Below, in pieces: positions 1 through 5,436 of a stretch of DNA of 10,254 bases. Source of the stretch: Bacilli bacterium (lineage in GTDB: Bacteria > Bacillota_I > Bacilli_A > RF39 > UBA660); the NCBI GenBank assembly GCA_017411235.1, contig JAFPMR010000016.1, positions 1-10,254 on the forward strand, written 5' to 3'. Under the pieces are notes generated by a model. It was not told where the DNA came from. It saw only the letters and a program-made list of their open reading frames with translations, and did not search any database. The translations under genes were made by a program, and so were the position numbers. Position 1 is the stretch's first letter; each line of letters opens with the position of its first letter.

Positions 1-816
1 GGTGTTAATTTAACTTATATTTCTAAAAGGAAAATGAAACATGATGCTATGAAGTTTTATGCAAGTAAAGTTATATTGCGTGATGTTGGTTATTTAGGAG
101 ATAAACAATTAATATATTTATTAAGACATTCAATAATTAGTTCTTTGGATGATTTAGTAAAGTTATATAATAGTGCAGGAGTTTTTGTAAGTCCTTTTGC
201 TATTCCAATTACATATAGTAAAGAAAAAGTTTTTGCTGGAACAATAGAAACTCAATTACTAATTACTGATGATGATTCTATTGACGGTATTTTAGAGAAA
301 ATGAATGTATATTTTAATAATGTCTTTTTACCTAAACGCGTAACTCCTGTTGCAACATCTTGTTATATCCATGAGATAATGCATTCACAATTAGAATCGC
401 AAAAAGGTATTGTAGAAGATTTCTATAATGGTGAAGTTTTAAGTATCTTTATGGAAATGCTTTCTGCTTATGAAAGAAAAGATAAGACATACTATATGAT
501 TTTATCTTTAAGAATTAATCATTTATGTGCTTCATTTAATAGTATGTATTTATATCAAAATGATCAAATTAAAGATCCTAGATACACTCAATTTGAATTC
601 TGTAAGGATGGTAAGTATTTTATATCTATTTTAAAAGCTTTTAATTTACTAGAAAAATATATTAATGGTAGTTATAGTGATAAGAAGAGAATCTTCATTC
701 AAATGCAAAATGTCATATGTGGGGATAGAACAGTTGAAGATATGTTACAAAAACTTGATGTTACATATGAAAGTAGTTTAGATTCAGATATTACTAATCG
801 ATTATTAAAAGTATAG
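1..816 (+). CDS. Unrecognised protein with HExxH zinc-protease-like motif (5'-partial)
   Basis: The frame is open from the first base to a TAG at 814-816, so the gene probably begins upstream. The ATG at 34 has only an AAAAGG almost touching it, which is too close for a normal ribosome binding site, and the ATG at 49 has none. Counting from the ATG at 34, residues 113-117 read HEIMH, an HExxH zinc-binding motif. About 21 residues after the first His comes GEVLSIFMEML, which resembles the EVxSxFxE element that supplies the third zinc ligand (Glu) in M3/oligopeptidase-F-like peptidases. Seen: the motif and its spacing. Inferred: a gluzincin-type metallopeptidase or a degenerate relative. No signal peptide or clear membrane helix is visible in the part present, so it is likely cytosolic. 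I do not recognise the family overall, and HExxH alone occurs by chance fairly often. Confidence 0.75.
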   Translation, partial: GVNLTYISKRKMKHDAMKFYASKVILRDVGYLGDKQLIYLLRHSIISSLDDLVKLYNSAGVFVSPFAIPITYSKEKVFAGTIETQLLITDDDSIDGILEKMNVYFNNVFLPKRVTPVATSCYIHEIMHSQLESQKGIVEDFYNGEVLSIFMEMLSAYERKDKTYYMILSLRINHLCASFNSMYLYQNDQIKDPRYTQFEFCKDGKYFISILKAFNLLEKYINGSYSDKKRIFIQMQNVICGDRTVEDMLQKLDVTYESSLDSDITNRLLKV

Positions 817-825
817 TGTTATAAT
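817..825 (+). promoter_or_regulatory. Extended -10 promoter for the VanY lipoprotein gene
   Basis: TGTTATAAT begins on the base after the stop codon of the upstream gene. There is no -35-like hexamer about 17 bases upstream. Transcription would start near 831-832, inside the ribosome binding site at 829-837, giving a leader of about ten bases. The same 9-mer precedes four other genes here. Confidence 0.55.
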
Positions 826-841
826 AATAGAGGTGATACTA

Positions 842-2050
842 GTGAAAAAGTTATTAATAATGATAATGTGTTTAACATTAATTGCAGGCTGTGGAAAAAA
901 GGAAACAACTAAAGAAAAAGAGCCAGAGAAAGAAGAAAAGGTGCAAATTAGTGTTGAACTTGAAGATGTAGAAGTAGAAGTAAACGGAGAAGTAACTAAT
1001 ACACAAGGAGTTATCAATGTTTTGAATGGTGAGATTGTTTCACAAGAAGAAAAAGTTGATACATCTGTATTAGGAGAAAAGATTGTAACTATAATAGCTA
1101 GAGACTTAGATGGTGAAGAAAAAGAATTTAGTTATAAAGTTAAAGTAGTTGATACTACGCCTCCGGTTATTACCTATAAAGAATCATTATCTACTACAGC
1201 AGGTACTAAGATAGATTTATTAAAGAATGTATCTGCTAAAGATAATTCTGGTGAAAAGATTAAAGTTACTGTAGAAGGCAAATATGATTTTGAGAAGACT
1301 GGTACATATAAATTACAATATGTTGCTAAAGATAGTAGTGGAAATGAAACTAAAAAGGATTTTACTTTAACAGTTAAAGAAAAACCAGTTCAAAAAGATC
1401 CTGAACCTGCTAAGCCTTCAAGCGGAACTAATACTAGTTCTGGTACAGTATATAGAACTGAAGGAACTGACCCTAGTTTAAATGGTACAAAGACTAGCAA
1501 AGGTTATACGATTACAGTTAAAAATGGTATTACTTATATAGATGGTATTATGATTGCTAATAAAACATATGCTGTTCCTGCTAGTTTAAAACCAGGAGGT
1601 TTAACATCTGATGCTTCTTCAGCATTTAATAAAATGAAAACAGCAGCTAAGAATGATGGTGTTTCTATAAGTGTTGTATCTGGATATAGATCATACGATA
1701 CACAAAAGAATCTATGGACTAAGAGAAAGAATAAGTATGGTATTGATTTTGCTGATGGAGGTACTGCTCGTCCTGGTCATTCAGAACATCAAACTGGTTT
1801 AGGAATGGATATTAATATGGTTGATGATGCTTTTGAAAATACAGCGGCATTTAAATGGTTACAAAATAATGCATATAAGTATGGTTTTATATTAAGATAT
1901 CCTAAAGGAAAGACTAATGAAACAGGATATAAATATGAATCATGGCATTTTAGATATGTTGGTGTAGATTTGGCTACTAAACTATATAATAATGGCGACT
2001 GGATTACATTAGAAAATCATTTCGGTATTACAAGTAAATATGATTATTAA
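842..2050 (+). CDS. Lipoprotein with Ig-like domains and VanY/M15B D,D-carboxypeptidase
   Basis: A 402-residue surface lipoprotein predicted to trim the terminal D-Ala from peptidoglycan stem peptides. Residues 1-17 form a lipoprotein signal ending in the lipobox LIAGC, with Cys17 as the lipidated residue. A Lys/Glu-rich linker follows. About residues 35-180 hold two Ig-like modules of the DUF5011 kind (the linker DTTPPVI and the GTYKLQYVAKDSSGN strand are typical), then a Pro/Ser/Thr spacer. The C-terminal M15B domain has SGYRS, then SEHQTGLGMD matching SxHxxGxxxD (zinc ligands His316 and Asp323), and ESWH (catalytic Glu366, zinc ligand His369), so all catalytic residues are present. The start is GTG 842, because the in-frame GTG at 833 lies inside the ribosome binding site GAGGTGAT. 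The gene has its own promoter and terminator. D,D-carboxypeptidase versus L,D or D,D-dipeptidase specificity is not settled by the motifs; there is no van cluster around it, so a wall-maturation role is more likely than glycopeptide resistance. Confidence 0.93.
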   Translation: MKKLLIMIMCLTLIAGCGKKETTKEKEPEKEEKVQISVELEDVEVEVNGEVTNTQGVINVLNGEIVSQEEKVDTSVLGEKIVTIIARDLDGEEKEFSYKVKVVDTTPPVITYKESLSTTAGTKIDLLKNVSAKDNSGEKIKVTVEGKYDFEKTGTYKLQYVAKDSSGNETKKDFTLTVKEKPVQKDPEPAKPSSGTNTSSGTVYRTEGTDPSLNGTKTSKGYTITVKNGITYIDGIMIANKTYAVPASLKPGGLTSDASSAFNKMKTAAKNDGVSISVVSGYRSYDTQKNLWTKRKNKYGIDFADGGTARPGHSEHQTGLGMDINMVDDAFENTAAFKWLQNNAYKYGFILRYPKGKTNETGYKYESWHFRYVGVDLATKLYNNGDWITLENHFGITSKYDY

Positions 2051-2072
2051 AAAGAGGGTATCCTCTTTTTTT
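2049..2072 (+). terminator. Intrinsic terminator after the VanY lipoprotein gene
   Basis: AAAAAGAGG (2049-2057) pairs with CCTCTTTTT (2062-2070) around a GTAT loop, and the T run continues to 2072. It begins at the stop codon of the upstream gene, and the next promoter starts two bases after it. Confidence 0.8.
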
Positions 2073-2073
2073 A

Positions 2074-2087
2074 TGTTATAATTGTTT
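2074..2087 (+). promoter_or_regulatory. Extended -10 promoter for the zinc-ribbon/TSCPD operon
   Basis: TGTTATAAT at 2074-2082 is followed by TGTTT. The 15-mer ATGTTATAATTGTTT starting at 2073 recurs exactly at 3284 and 4126. The usual -35 position (about 2054-2059) lies in the preceding terminator stem and does not match. The predicted start near 2089 coincides with the GGAG of the ribosome binding site. Confidence 0.6.
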
Positions 2088-2101
2088 TGGAGATGATAAA
2101 T

Positions 2102-2680
2102 ATGTATTGTAGAAAATGTGGAACTGATTTAAAAGATAAAAAGTTCTGTACGAAGTGTGGTTTTAATAATTCTCCAGATCCAGTAGTAGAAGAAACAAAA
2201 CAACCTACTGAACCTAAGAAATCTAGTAAACCAGCTGTAGCAGTAGTACTTATTGTAGTAATTATATTTATTGTTGCAGTTATTTCTATAATTGCTGTAG
2301 TTTTTATATTTGCATTTAAAACTGTAACTTCTATTGCTACAAATGATTTTATTGAGTTAGATAAATTAAAGGTTCCTAGCATATATAAAGTTACTGGTGA
2401 AAAATACAGTATATGCGGTTATAGTTTTAGCAATGGTGATGATGAAGGCAAGATGTCTATTGAATACTGCGGAGAGATATCAGACGATGACTTAGAGGAA
2501 TATGTGGATTATCTTATTGAAGAATCCGGCTTTTCTTTATATGAGGGCCCTTATAAATATAATCTTCGAAAAGAAGAAGATGGCTTTGTTATTTATGTAT
2601 TAATTAGTGATAATGGTAGAGTAACTTATTCTTATGTTAGAGGAAGTTTTAATATGGGTAATGAAAGGATAGGGGTTTAA
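2102..2680 (+). CDS. Zinc-ribbon single-pass membrane protein
   Basis: A 192-residue protein of unknown function. Residues 2-19 form a short zinc ribbon of two CxxC knuckles (CRKCG and CTKCG, Cys3/Cys6 and Cys15/Cys18), of the zinc_ribbon_2/DZR type common at the N terminus of Firmicutes membrane proteins. An acidic/Pro/Lys linker follows, then one long Val/Ile-rich membrane helix at about residues 44-72. The C-terminal 110 residues form an acidic domain with two Cys (SICGYS and EYCGEI) that I do not recognise; by the positive-inside pattern it should lie outside the cell. The start is ATG 2102 with GGAGATGAT at 2089-2097 in front; the ATG at 2093 and TTG at 2087 lie in or before that ribosome binding site. 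It is the first gene of a tight unit, with one base between its stop and the next start. Confidence 0.88.
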   Translation: MYCRKCGTDLKDKKFCTKCGFNNSPDPVVEETKQPTEPKKSSKPAVAVVLIVVIIFIVAVISIIAVVFIFAFKTVTSIATNDFIELDKLKVPSIYKVTGEKYSICGYSFSNGDDEGKMSIEYCGEISDDDLEEYVDYLIEESGFSLYEGPYKYNLRKEEDGFVIYVLISDNGRVTYSYVRGSFNMGNERIGV

Positions 2681-2681
2681 T

Positions 2682-2945
2682 ATGGAATATAAGTATAAGA
2701 CTAAAGGAACTTGTTCAGTAGAAATAAGTTTTGATATAAACGATAATGTTATAACTAATATTAGTTTCCTTGGTGGATGCAATGGTAACTTGAAAGCTAT
2801 ATCTAAGTTATTAGATGGCCAAACAGTTGAATACATTGAAGAAAAACTAAAAGGAAACCAATGTGGTATGAGAGGTACTTCATGTGCTGATCAATTAGCT
2901 ATTGCAGTAAGAAAGGCATATGATGAAGAAAAAGGAAAAATCTAA
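2682..2945 (+). CDS. TSCPD-domain protein, TIGR03905-type (four conserved Cys)
   Basis: An 87-residue protein that matches, from memory, the small stand-alone TSCPD family TIGR03905, related to the C-terminal domain of some vitamin B12-dependent ribonucleotide reductases. The four family cysteines are present: GTCS (Cys11), GGCNGN (Cys33), QCGMRG (Cys62) and TSCADQ (Cys68). They probably bind a metal. The order of beta strands, the GGCNGNL turn and the C-terminal helix ending AVRKAYDEE are typical, and the length is usual. The cellular role of the stand-alone family is not known. The start is ATG 2682, one base after the previous stop, with AGGATAGGGG upstream, so it is probably translationally coupled to the zinc-ribbon gene. 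Its 3' end overlaps the next gene by 23 bases. Confidence 0.9.
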   Translation: MEYKYKTKGTCSVEISFDINDNVITNISFLGGCNGNLKAISKLLDGQTVEYIEEKLKGNQCGMRGTSCADQLAIAVRKAYDEEKGKI

Positions 2946-3252
2946 AAAGGTAATTAATGAGGAAGTAATTAAAAGCCAGATACCTGATGAAGTAAAAATA
3001 GCATTAGGAAAGTTTTATATCTTTTCAATGCTATATTTAATCTTCTTTGGTGTAGTATTCCCTTTTATGTTAATAGATAGTATTAGTTTAGTAAGTCAGA
3101 TACTAGCTGTTATATTTTTAACTGGTTTTTATGTGTACATGTTGATTGATGTTAAAAAGAAAAAAATGAAGTTTACTTCAACTTTATTTGTAATTCTTAC
3201 TATATTAGTATTCATTTTAATATCGTTTTCCATTGTAAAAATGTGCATTTAA
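2923..3252 (+). CDS. Small three-helix membrane protein
   Basis: About 109 residues, family not recognised. A charged Lys/Glu-rich cytosolic N terminus (about 35 residues) precedes three hydrophobic segments, roughly residues 32-54, 58-78 and 86-106. A basic loop (DVKKKKMK) sits between the second and third. There is no catalytic-looking motif. The start is ATG 2923, seven bases after an AAAGG at 2912-2916; the ATG at 2920 would be closer than usual. The start lies inside the end of the TSCPD gene in another frame, a 23-base overlap that suggests translational coupling and membership of the same operon. It may be a membrane partner of the zinc-ribbon protein, but only the gene order supports that. 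Confidence 0.82.
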   Translation: MKKKEKSKKVINEEVIKSQIPDEVKIALGKFYIFSMLYLIFFGVVFPFMLIDSISLVSQILAVIFLTGFYVYMLIDVKKKKMKFTSTLFVILTILVFILISFSIVKMCI

Positions 3253-3253
3253 C

Positions 3254-3293
3254 TTGAAAATTAGTGTATTTTTTGTATAATACATGTTATAAT
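3254..3293 (+). promoter_or_regulatory. Tandem promoters for the 42-residue basic ORF
   Basis: Upstream promoter: TTGAAA (3254-3259), 16-base spacer, TATAAT (3276-3281). Downstream promoter: extended -10 TGTTATAAT (3285-3293), part of the recurring 15-mer, with no good -35. Both point at the small ORF. No convincing terminator separates this site from the preceding membrane-protein gene, so read-through is possible. Confidence 0.6.
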
Positions 3294-3322
3294 TGTTTAG
3301 TTGTTAAACGAGGAGGTGTCTT

Positions 3323-3451
3323 ATGAGAACATATAAAGTTAATTTACCAGAAGGAACAAAGAAAAAATTTGGAGCTCTAAGAGGAGTTAAAGTTAGATTA
3401 GTAGCAAAGAATGCTAAGAAGAAAAATACTAAAAAAGAAGAATCTAAGTAA
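3323..3451 (+). CDS. Small strongly basic protein, 42 residues
   Basis: ATG 3323 to TAA 3449-3451. I do not recognise the family. The product starts MRTYKVNLPEGTKKKF and ends in a Lys/Asn-rich tail; 15 of 42 residues are Lys or Arg against three Glu. There is no signal peptide or membrane segment. Three signals support a real gene. The ribosome binding site AGGAGGTG (3311-3318) is the best in the window and ideally spaced. Two promoters precede it. A strong terminator begins three bases after the stop. The composition suggests binding to RNA, DNA or the ribosome, but this is inference from charge alone. Confidence 0.75.
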   Translation: MRTYKVNLPEGTKKKFGALRGVKVRLVAKNAKKKNTKKEESK

Positions 3452-3453
3452 TA

Positions 3454-3484
3454 AAAAAGAATTAGTTTTAAACTAATTCTTTTT
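3454..3484. terminator. Bidirectional terminator between the small ORF and tetR
   Basis: AAAAAGAATTAG (3454-3465) pairs perfectly with CTAATTCTTTTT (3473-3484); the seven-base loop between them (TTTTAAA) could itself pair partly. A-run and T-run flank the stem, so it works on both strands: it ends the small ORF on plus and tetR on minus, overlapping the tetR stop codon. Confidence 0.8.
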
Positions 3485-4031
3485 AAATGAAACTACTTAA
3501 ACCACTCATACAAATCTTATTAATAAAGATTGCTATACTCTCTGGTTCATCCTTACAGTTATTTCTTATCCAGGCTTCGATAAGTCCGATAGTACCATCA
3601 ACTATAAAGTTATATATATTATCGATGTCTTTAGGAGTAGCTTTTTTAAGAAGCTTTTGCCATTCTTCAATACTTTGTTCATGTACTAAACTAAGTATCT
3701 TTCTTAAGAATGTATGATCTCCATTATCACTAAGAATCTTAGTGTAGACTTCTTTATTATTAGAAATCTCTTCAATTATTTTACTTGTGTAAGAAATTAA
3801 ATAATTTCTTTTGATATCTACGATGTGTTTTTTCAAATCATCCATTAGATCTTCTTCAATTTTAATTGCTAAGTCATCAATATCTTTATAGTATTTGTAG
3901 AAAGTTGTTCTATTTATATTAGCTTTCTTACATAATTCTAATACTGTAATATCTTTGATGGCTTTTTTACTTAGCAATTCTAATAGTGTAGATGTCAGTT
4001 TATTCTTGGTGTTTATGATTCGTCTGTCCAT
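3483..4031 (-). CDS. TetR/AcrR-family transcriptional regulator (DhaS-like C terminus)
   Basis: A 182-residue DNA-binding regulator. The N-terminal TetR helix-turn-helix covers about residues 5-55: helices around ITVLELCKKANI and the recognition helix NRTTFYKYYKDIDDL, which is the canonical TetR ending. The C-terminal half is the variable ligand/dimer domain; its FIVDGTIGLIEAWIRN stretch fits the TetR_C domain of DhaS-like regulators (PF14278 kind, by memory). The start is ATG at 4031-4029, with AAGGGTGAT as ribosome binding site. It is transcribed away from the fucO-like gene, with about 130 bases between their starts, the usual arrangement for a local regulator. Inferred: it controls fucO and/or itself through the palindrome centred at 4088. 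The ligand is unknown. Confidence 0.93.
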   Translation of the reverse strand: MDRRIINTKNKLTSTLLELLSKKAIKDITVLELCKKANINRTTFYKYYKDIDDLAIKIEEDLMDDLKKHIVDIKRNYLISYTSKIIEEISNNKEVYTKILSDNGDHTFLRKILSLVHEQSIEEWQKLLKKATPKDIDNIYNFIVDGTIGLIEAWIRNNCKDEPESIAIFINKICMSGLSSFI

Positions 4032-4055
4032 ATTATCACCCTTTTACCTATATAT

Positions 4056-4084
4056 ATTATATTATAGTTTTTATATTAAATCAA
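4056..4084 (-). promoter_or_regulatory. Promoter of tetR
   Basis: Read on the minus strand: -35 TTGATT (4084-4079), exactly 17 bases, -10 TATAAT (4061-4056). The -35 lies within the 25-bp palindrome at 4076-4100, so a protein bound there would be expected to block this promoter. A second TATAAT at 4066-4061 has no paired -35. Confidence 0.6.
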
Positions 4085-4100
4085 CACATTGTTTATTAAA
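4076..4100. promoter_or_regulatory. Candidate TetR operator (imperfect palindrome)
   Basis: Left arm TTAAATCAACA (4076-4086), centre CAT, right arm TGTTTATTAAA (4090-4100); 9 of 11 positions are complementary, and the core ACA/TGT arms are perfect. It overlaps the tetR -35 and ends about 30 bases upstream of the fucO -10. Position and symmetry fit an operator; AT-richness makes some chance pairing possible. Confidence 0.5.
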
Positions 4101-4126
4101 TTATTATCATTTTTTTAAGTTATATA

Positions 4127-4140
4127 TGTTATAATTGTTT
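4127..4140 (+). promoter_or_regulatory. Extended -10 promoter of fucO
   Basis: TGTTATAAT (4127-4135) followed by TGTTT, one of three exact copies of a 15-mer in the window. The hexamer at the -35 spacing (TCATTT, 4107-4112) is poor. The predicted start is near 4142, about 20 bases before the ATG. Confidence 0.6.
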
Positions 4141-4161
4141 ATAGAATATGGAGGAGTTTGT

Positions 4162-5304
4162 ATGATTAATAGATTTGTCTTGAATGAAACATCATACTTT
4201 GGTTTTGGTGCTAGAAATGTGCTTGTTGAAGAAATAAAAAAGAGAAAGTTTAAAAAAGCATTATTGGTAACAGATAATACTTTAATTAAAGTTGGAGTTA
4301 CTAATAAAGTTACAGATATATTGGATGCTAACGGTATTGATTATGAATTATTCAGTGATATTGTACCTAATCCTACTATAAAAAATGTTCAAAAGGGATT
4401 AAAGATTGCTAATAAGTATCATGTTGATTATATAATTGCTGTTGGTGGAGGATCTGTTATAGATGTTGCTAAAGCTATAGGTATAGTTAGTACAAACCCT
4501 GAATTTAAAGATATTAAAAGTTTAGTTGGTGTTGCAGATACTAAGAATAAATCATTACCTATAATTGCATTACCTACAACTGCTGGTACTGCTGCTGAAG
4601 TTACAATTAATTATGTAATAACAGATGAAGACGAAAAAGTTAAATTAGTATGTGTAGATCCTAACGATATTCCTATATTATCTATTGTTGATACAGAATT
4701 GATGTCTTGTATGCCTGCTAGTGTAGCAGCAGCAACTGGATTAGATGCTTTAACTCATGCAATGGAATGTTATATTACTAAAGGGCACAATGAAATGAGC
4801 GATATGTTTGCATTGAAAGCTATTAATCTTATCTTTAATAATTTAGAGAGAGCAGTAAATAGAGATAGTGAAGCTATGGAGAAGATGGCTTTAGGTCAAT
4901 ATATTGCTGGTATGGGATTTAGCAATGTGGGTTTAGGAATTGTTCATTCTATGGCTCATCAATTAGGTGCTATGTATGATACTCCTCATGGAGTTGCTAA
5001 TGCTATTCTTTTGCCATATGTTCTTGAATATAATGGCTTGTTGTGTGAAGATCGATTTGTAGAAATAGGAAGAGCTATGGGATTAGAGATACCTTCTATT
5101 GAAGATGCTGTCTCAATTGTAGTAAATGCTGTAAGAGAATTATCTATTAGACTTAATATTCCACAACATATTAGTGAAGTAGGAGCTAAAGAATCAGATA
5201 TTCCTATTCTAGCTGAAAAGGCATTAAATGACCCTTGTACTCCTGGAAATCCAAGAGAAATGGATATTCATGAATTTGAAGAATTATTTAGAAAAGCATT
5301 ATAA
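4162..5304 (+). CDS. fucO: Lactaldehyde reductase / 1,2-propanediol oxidoreductase (iron alcohol dehydrogenase)
   Basis: A 380-residue group III iron-dependent alcohol dehydrogenase that follows E. coli FucO (383 residues) along its length, for example PTTAGTAAEVTINYVITDE, GQYIAGMGFSNVGLG and DTPHGVANAILLP. FucO interconverts lactaldehyde and 1,2-propanediol with NAD(H), the reductive end of fucose and rhamnose fermentation. The NAD-binding GGGSVID is present, and so are all four iron ligands: Asp195, His199, His262 and His276, each one residue before the E. coli numbering. The start is ATG 4162 with GGAGGAG at 4150-4156; the in-frame TTG at 4135 lies in the promoter. A terminator follows at once, so it is transcribed alone, divergent from tetR. 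No fucose or rhamnose catabolic genes are in view, so other short aldehydes, or a general redox-sink role, remain possible. Confidence 0.95.
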   Translation: MINRFVLNETSYFGFGARNVLVEEIKKRKFKKALLVTDNTLIKVGVTNKVTDILDANGIDYELFSDIVPNPTIKNVQKGLKIANKYHVDYIIAVGGGSVIDVAKAIGIVSTNPEFKDIKSLVGVADTKNKSLPIIALPTTAGTAAEVTINYVITDEDEKVKLVCVDPNDIPILSIVDTELMSCMPASVAAATGLDALTHAMECYITKGHNEMSDMFALKAINLIFNNLERAVNRDSEAMEKMALGQYIAGMGFSNVGLGIVHSMAHQLGAMYDTPHGVANAILLPYVLEYNGLLCEDRFVEIGRAMGLEIPSIEDAVSIVVNAVRELSIRLNIPQHISEVGAKESDIPILAEKALNDPCTPGNPREMDIHEFEELFRKAL

Positions 5305-5328
5305 AAGAGCATAATGTTCTTTTTTTTG
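5303..5328 (+). terminator. Intrinsic terminator after fucO
   Basis: AAAAGAGCAT (5303-5312) pairs with ATGTTCTTTT (5314-5323) with one G-T pair. In practice the loop is larger, using AGAGCA/TGTTCT. A run of T follows to 5327. It overlaps the stop codon. Confidence 0.75.
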
Positions 5329-5339
5329 TGTTTAGTTTG

Positions 5340-5377
5340 TGTATATATACATTTTATTAACTTAATTATTAACTTAA
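5340..5377. repeat. Palindrome plus tandem 12-mer upstream of the SLH gene
   Basis: A perfect 12-bp palindrome TGTATATATACA (5340-5351) is followed two bases later by two exact head-to-tail copies of TTATTAACTTAA (5354-5365 and 5366-5377). The second copy runs into the predicted -35 of the SLH gene. It could be a binding site for a regulator; low complexity means chance is not excluded. Confidence 0.4.
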
Positions 5378-5402
5378 ACTTTACTTTAATATAATGTATA
5401 AT
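5374..5402 (+). promoter_or_regulatory. Promoter of the SLH-protein gene
   Basis: TTAAAC (5374-5379), 17-base spacer, TATAAT (5397-5402). A second TATAAT at 5390-5395 is an alternative with a poorer -35. The predicted start is near 5409, giving a leader of about 28 bases. Confidence 0.5.
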
Positions 5403-5436
5403 AAAATTGATAATACTAAATTAGAGTGGTGATTAT

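Noticed and set aside
842..2050. VanY gene as part of a vancomycin-resistance cluster.
   Set aside because: No vanH, vanA-type ligase, vanX or two-component regulator is nearby; domain layout (lipoprotein with Ig-like modules) fits ordinary wall maturation.
3253..3275. Possible terminator after the three-helix membrane protein gene (T run at 3269-3274).
   Set aside because: The only stem (AAAAT with ATTTT) is about five A-T pairs with a poor loop; the T run is better explained as promoter spacer.
3487..3717. Plus-strand open frame opposite the tetR gene.
   Set aside because: It is the antisense of the conserved TetR C-terminal domain, with no binding site or promoter.
833..4164. Upstream alternative starts: GTG 833 (VanY), TTG 2087 and ATG 2093 (zinc ribbon), TTG 4135 (fucO).
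   Set aside because: Each lies within or upstream of the ribosome binding site or in the promoter; the downstream starts have correct spacing and family-typical N termini.
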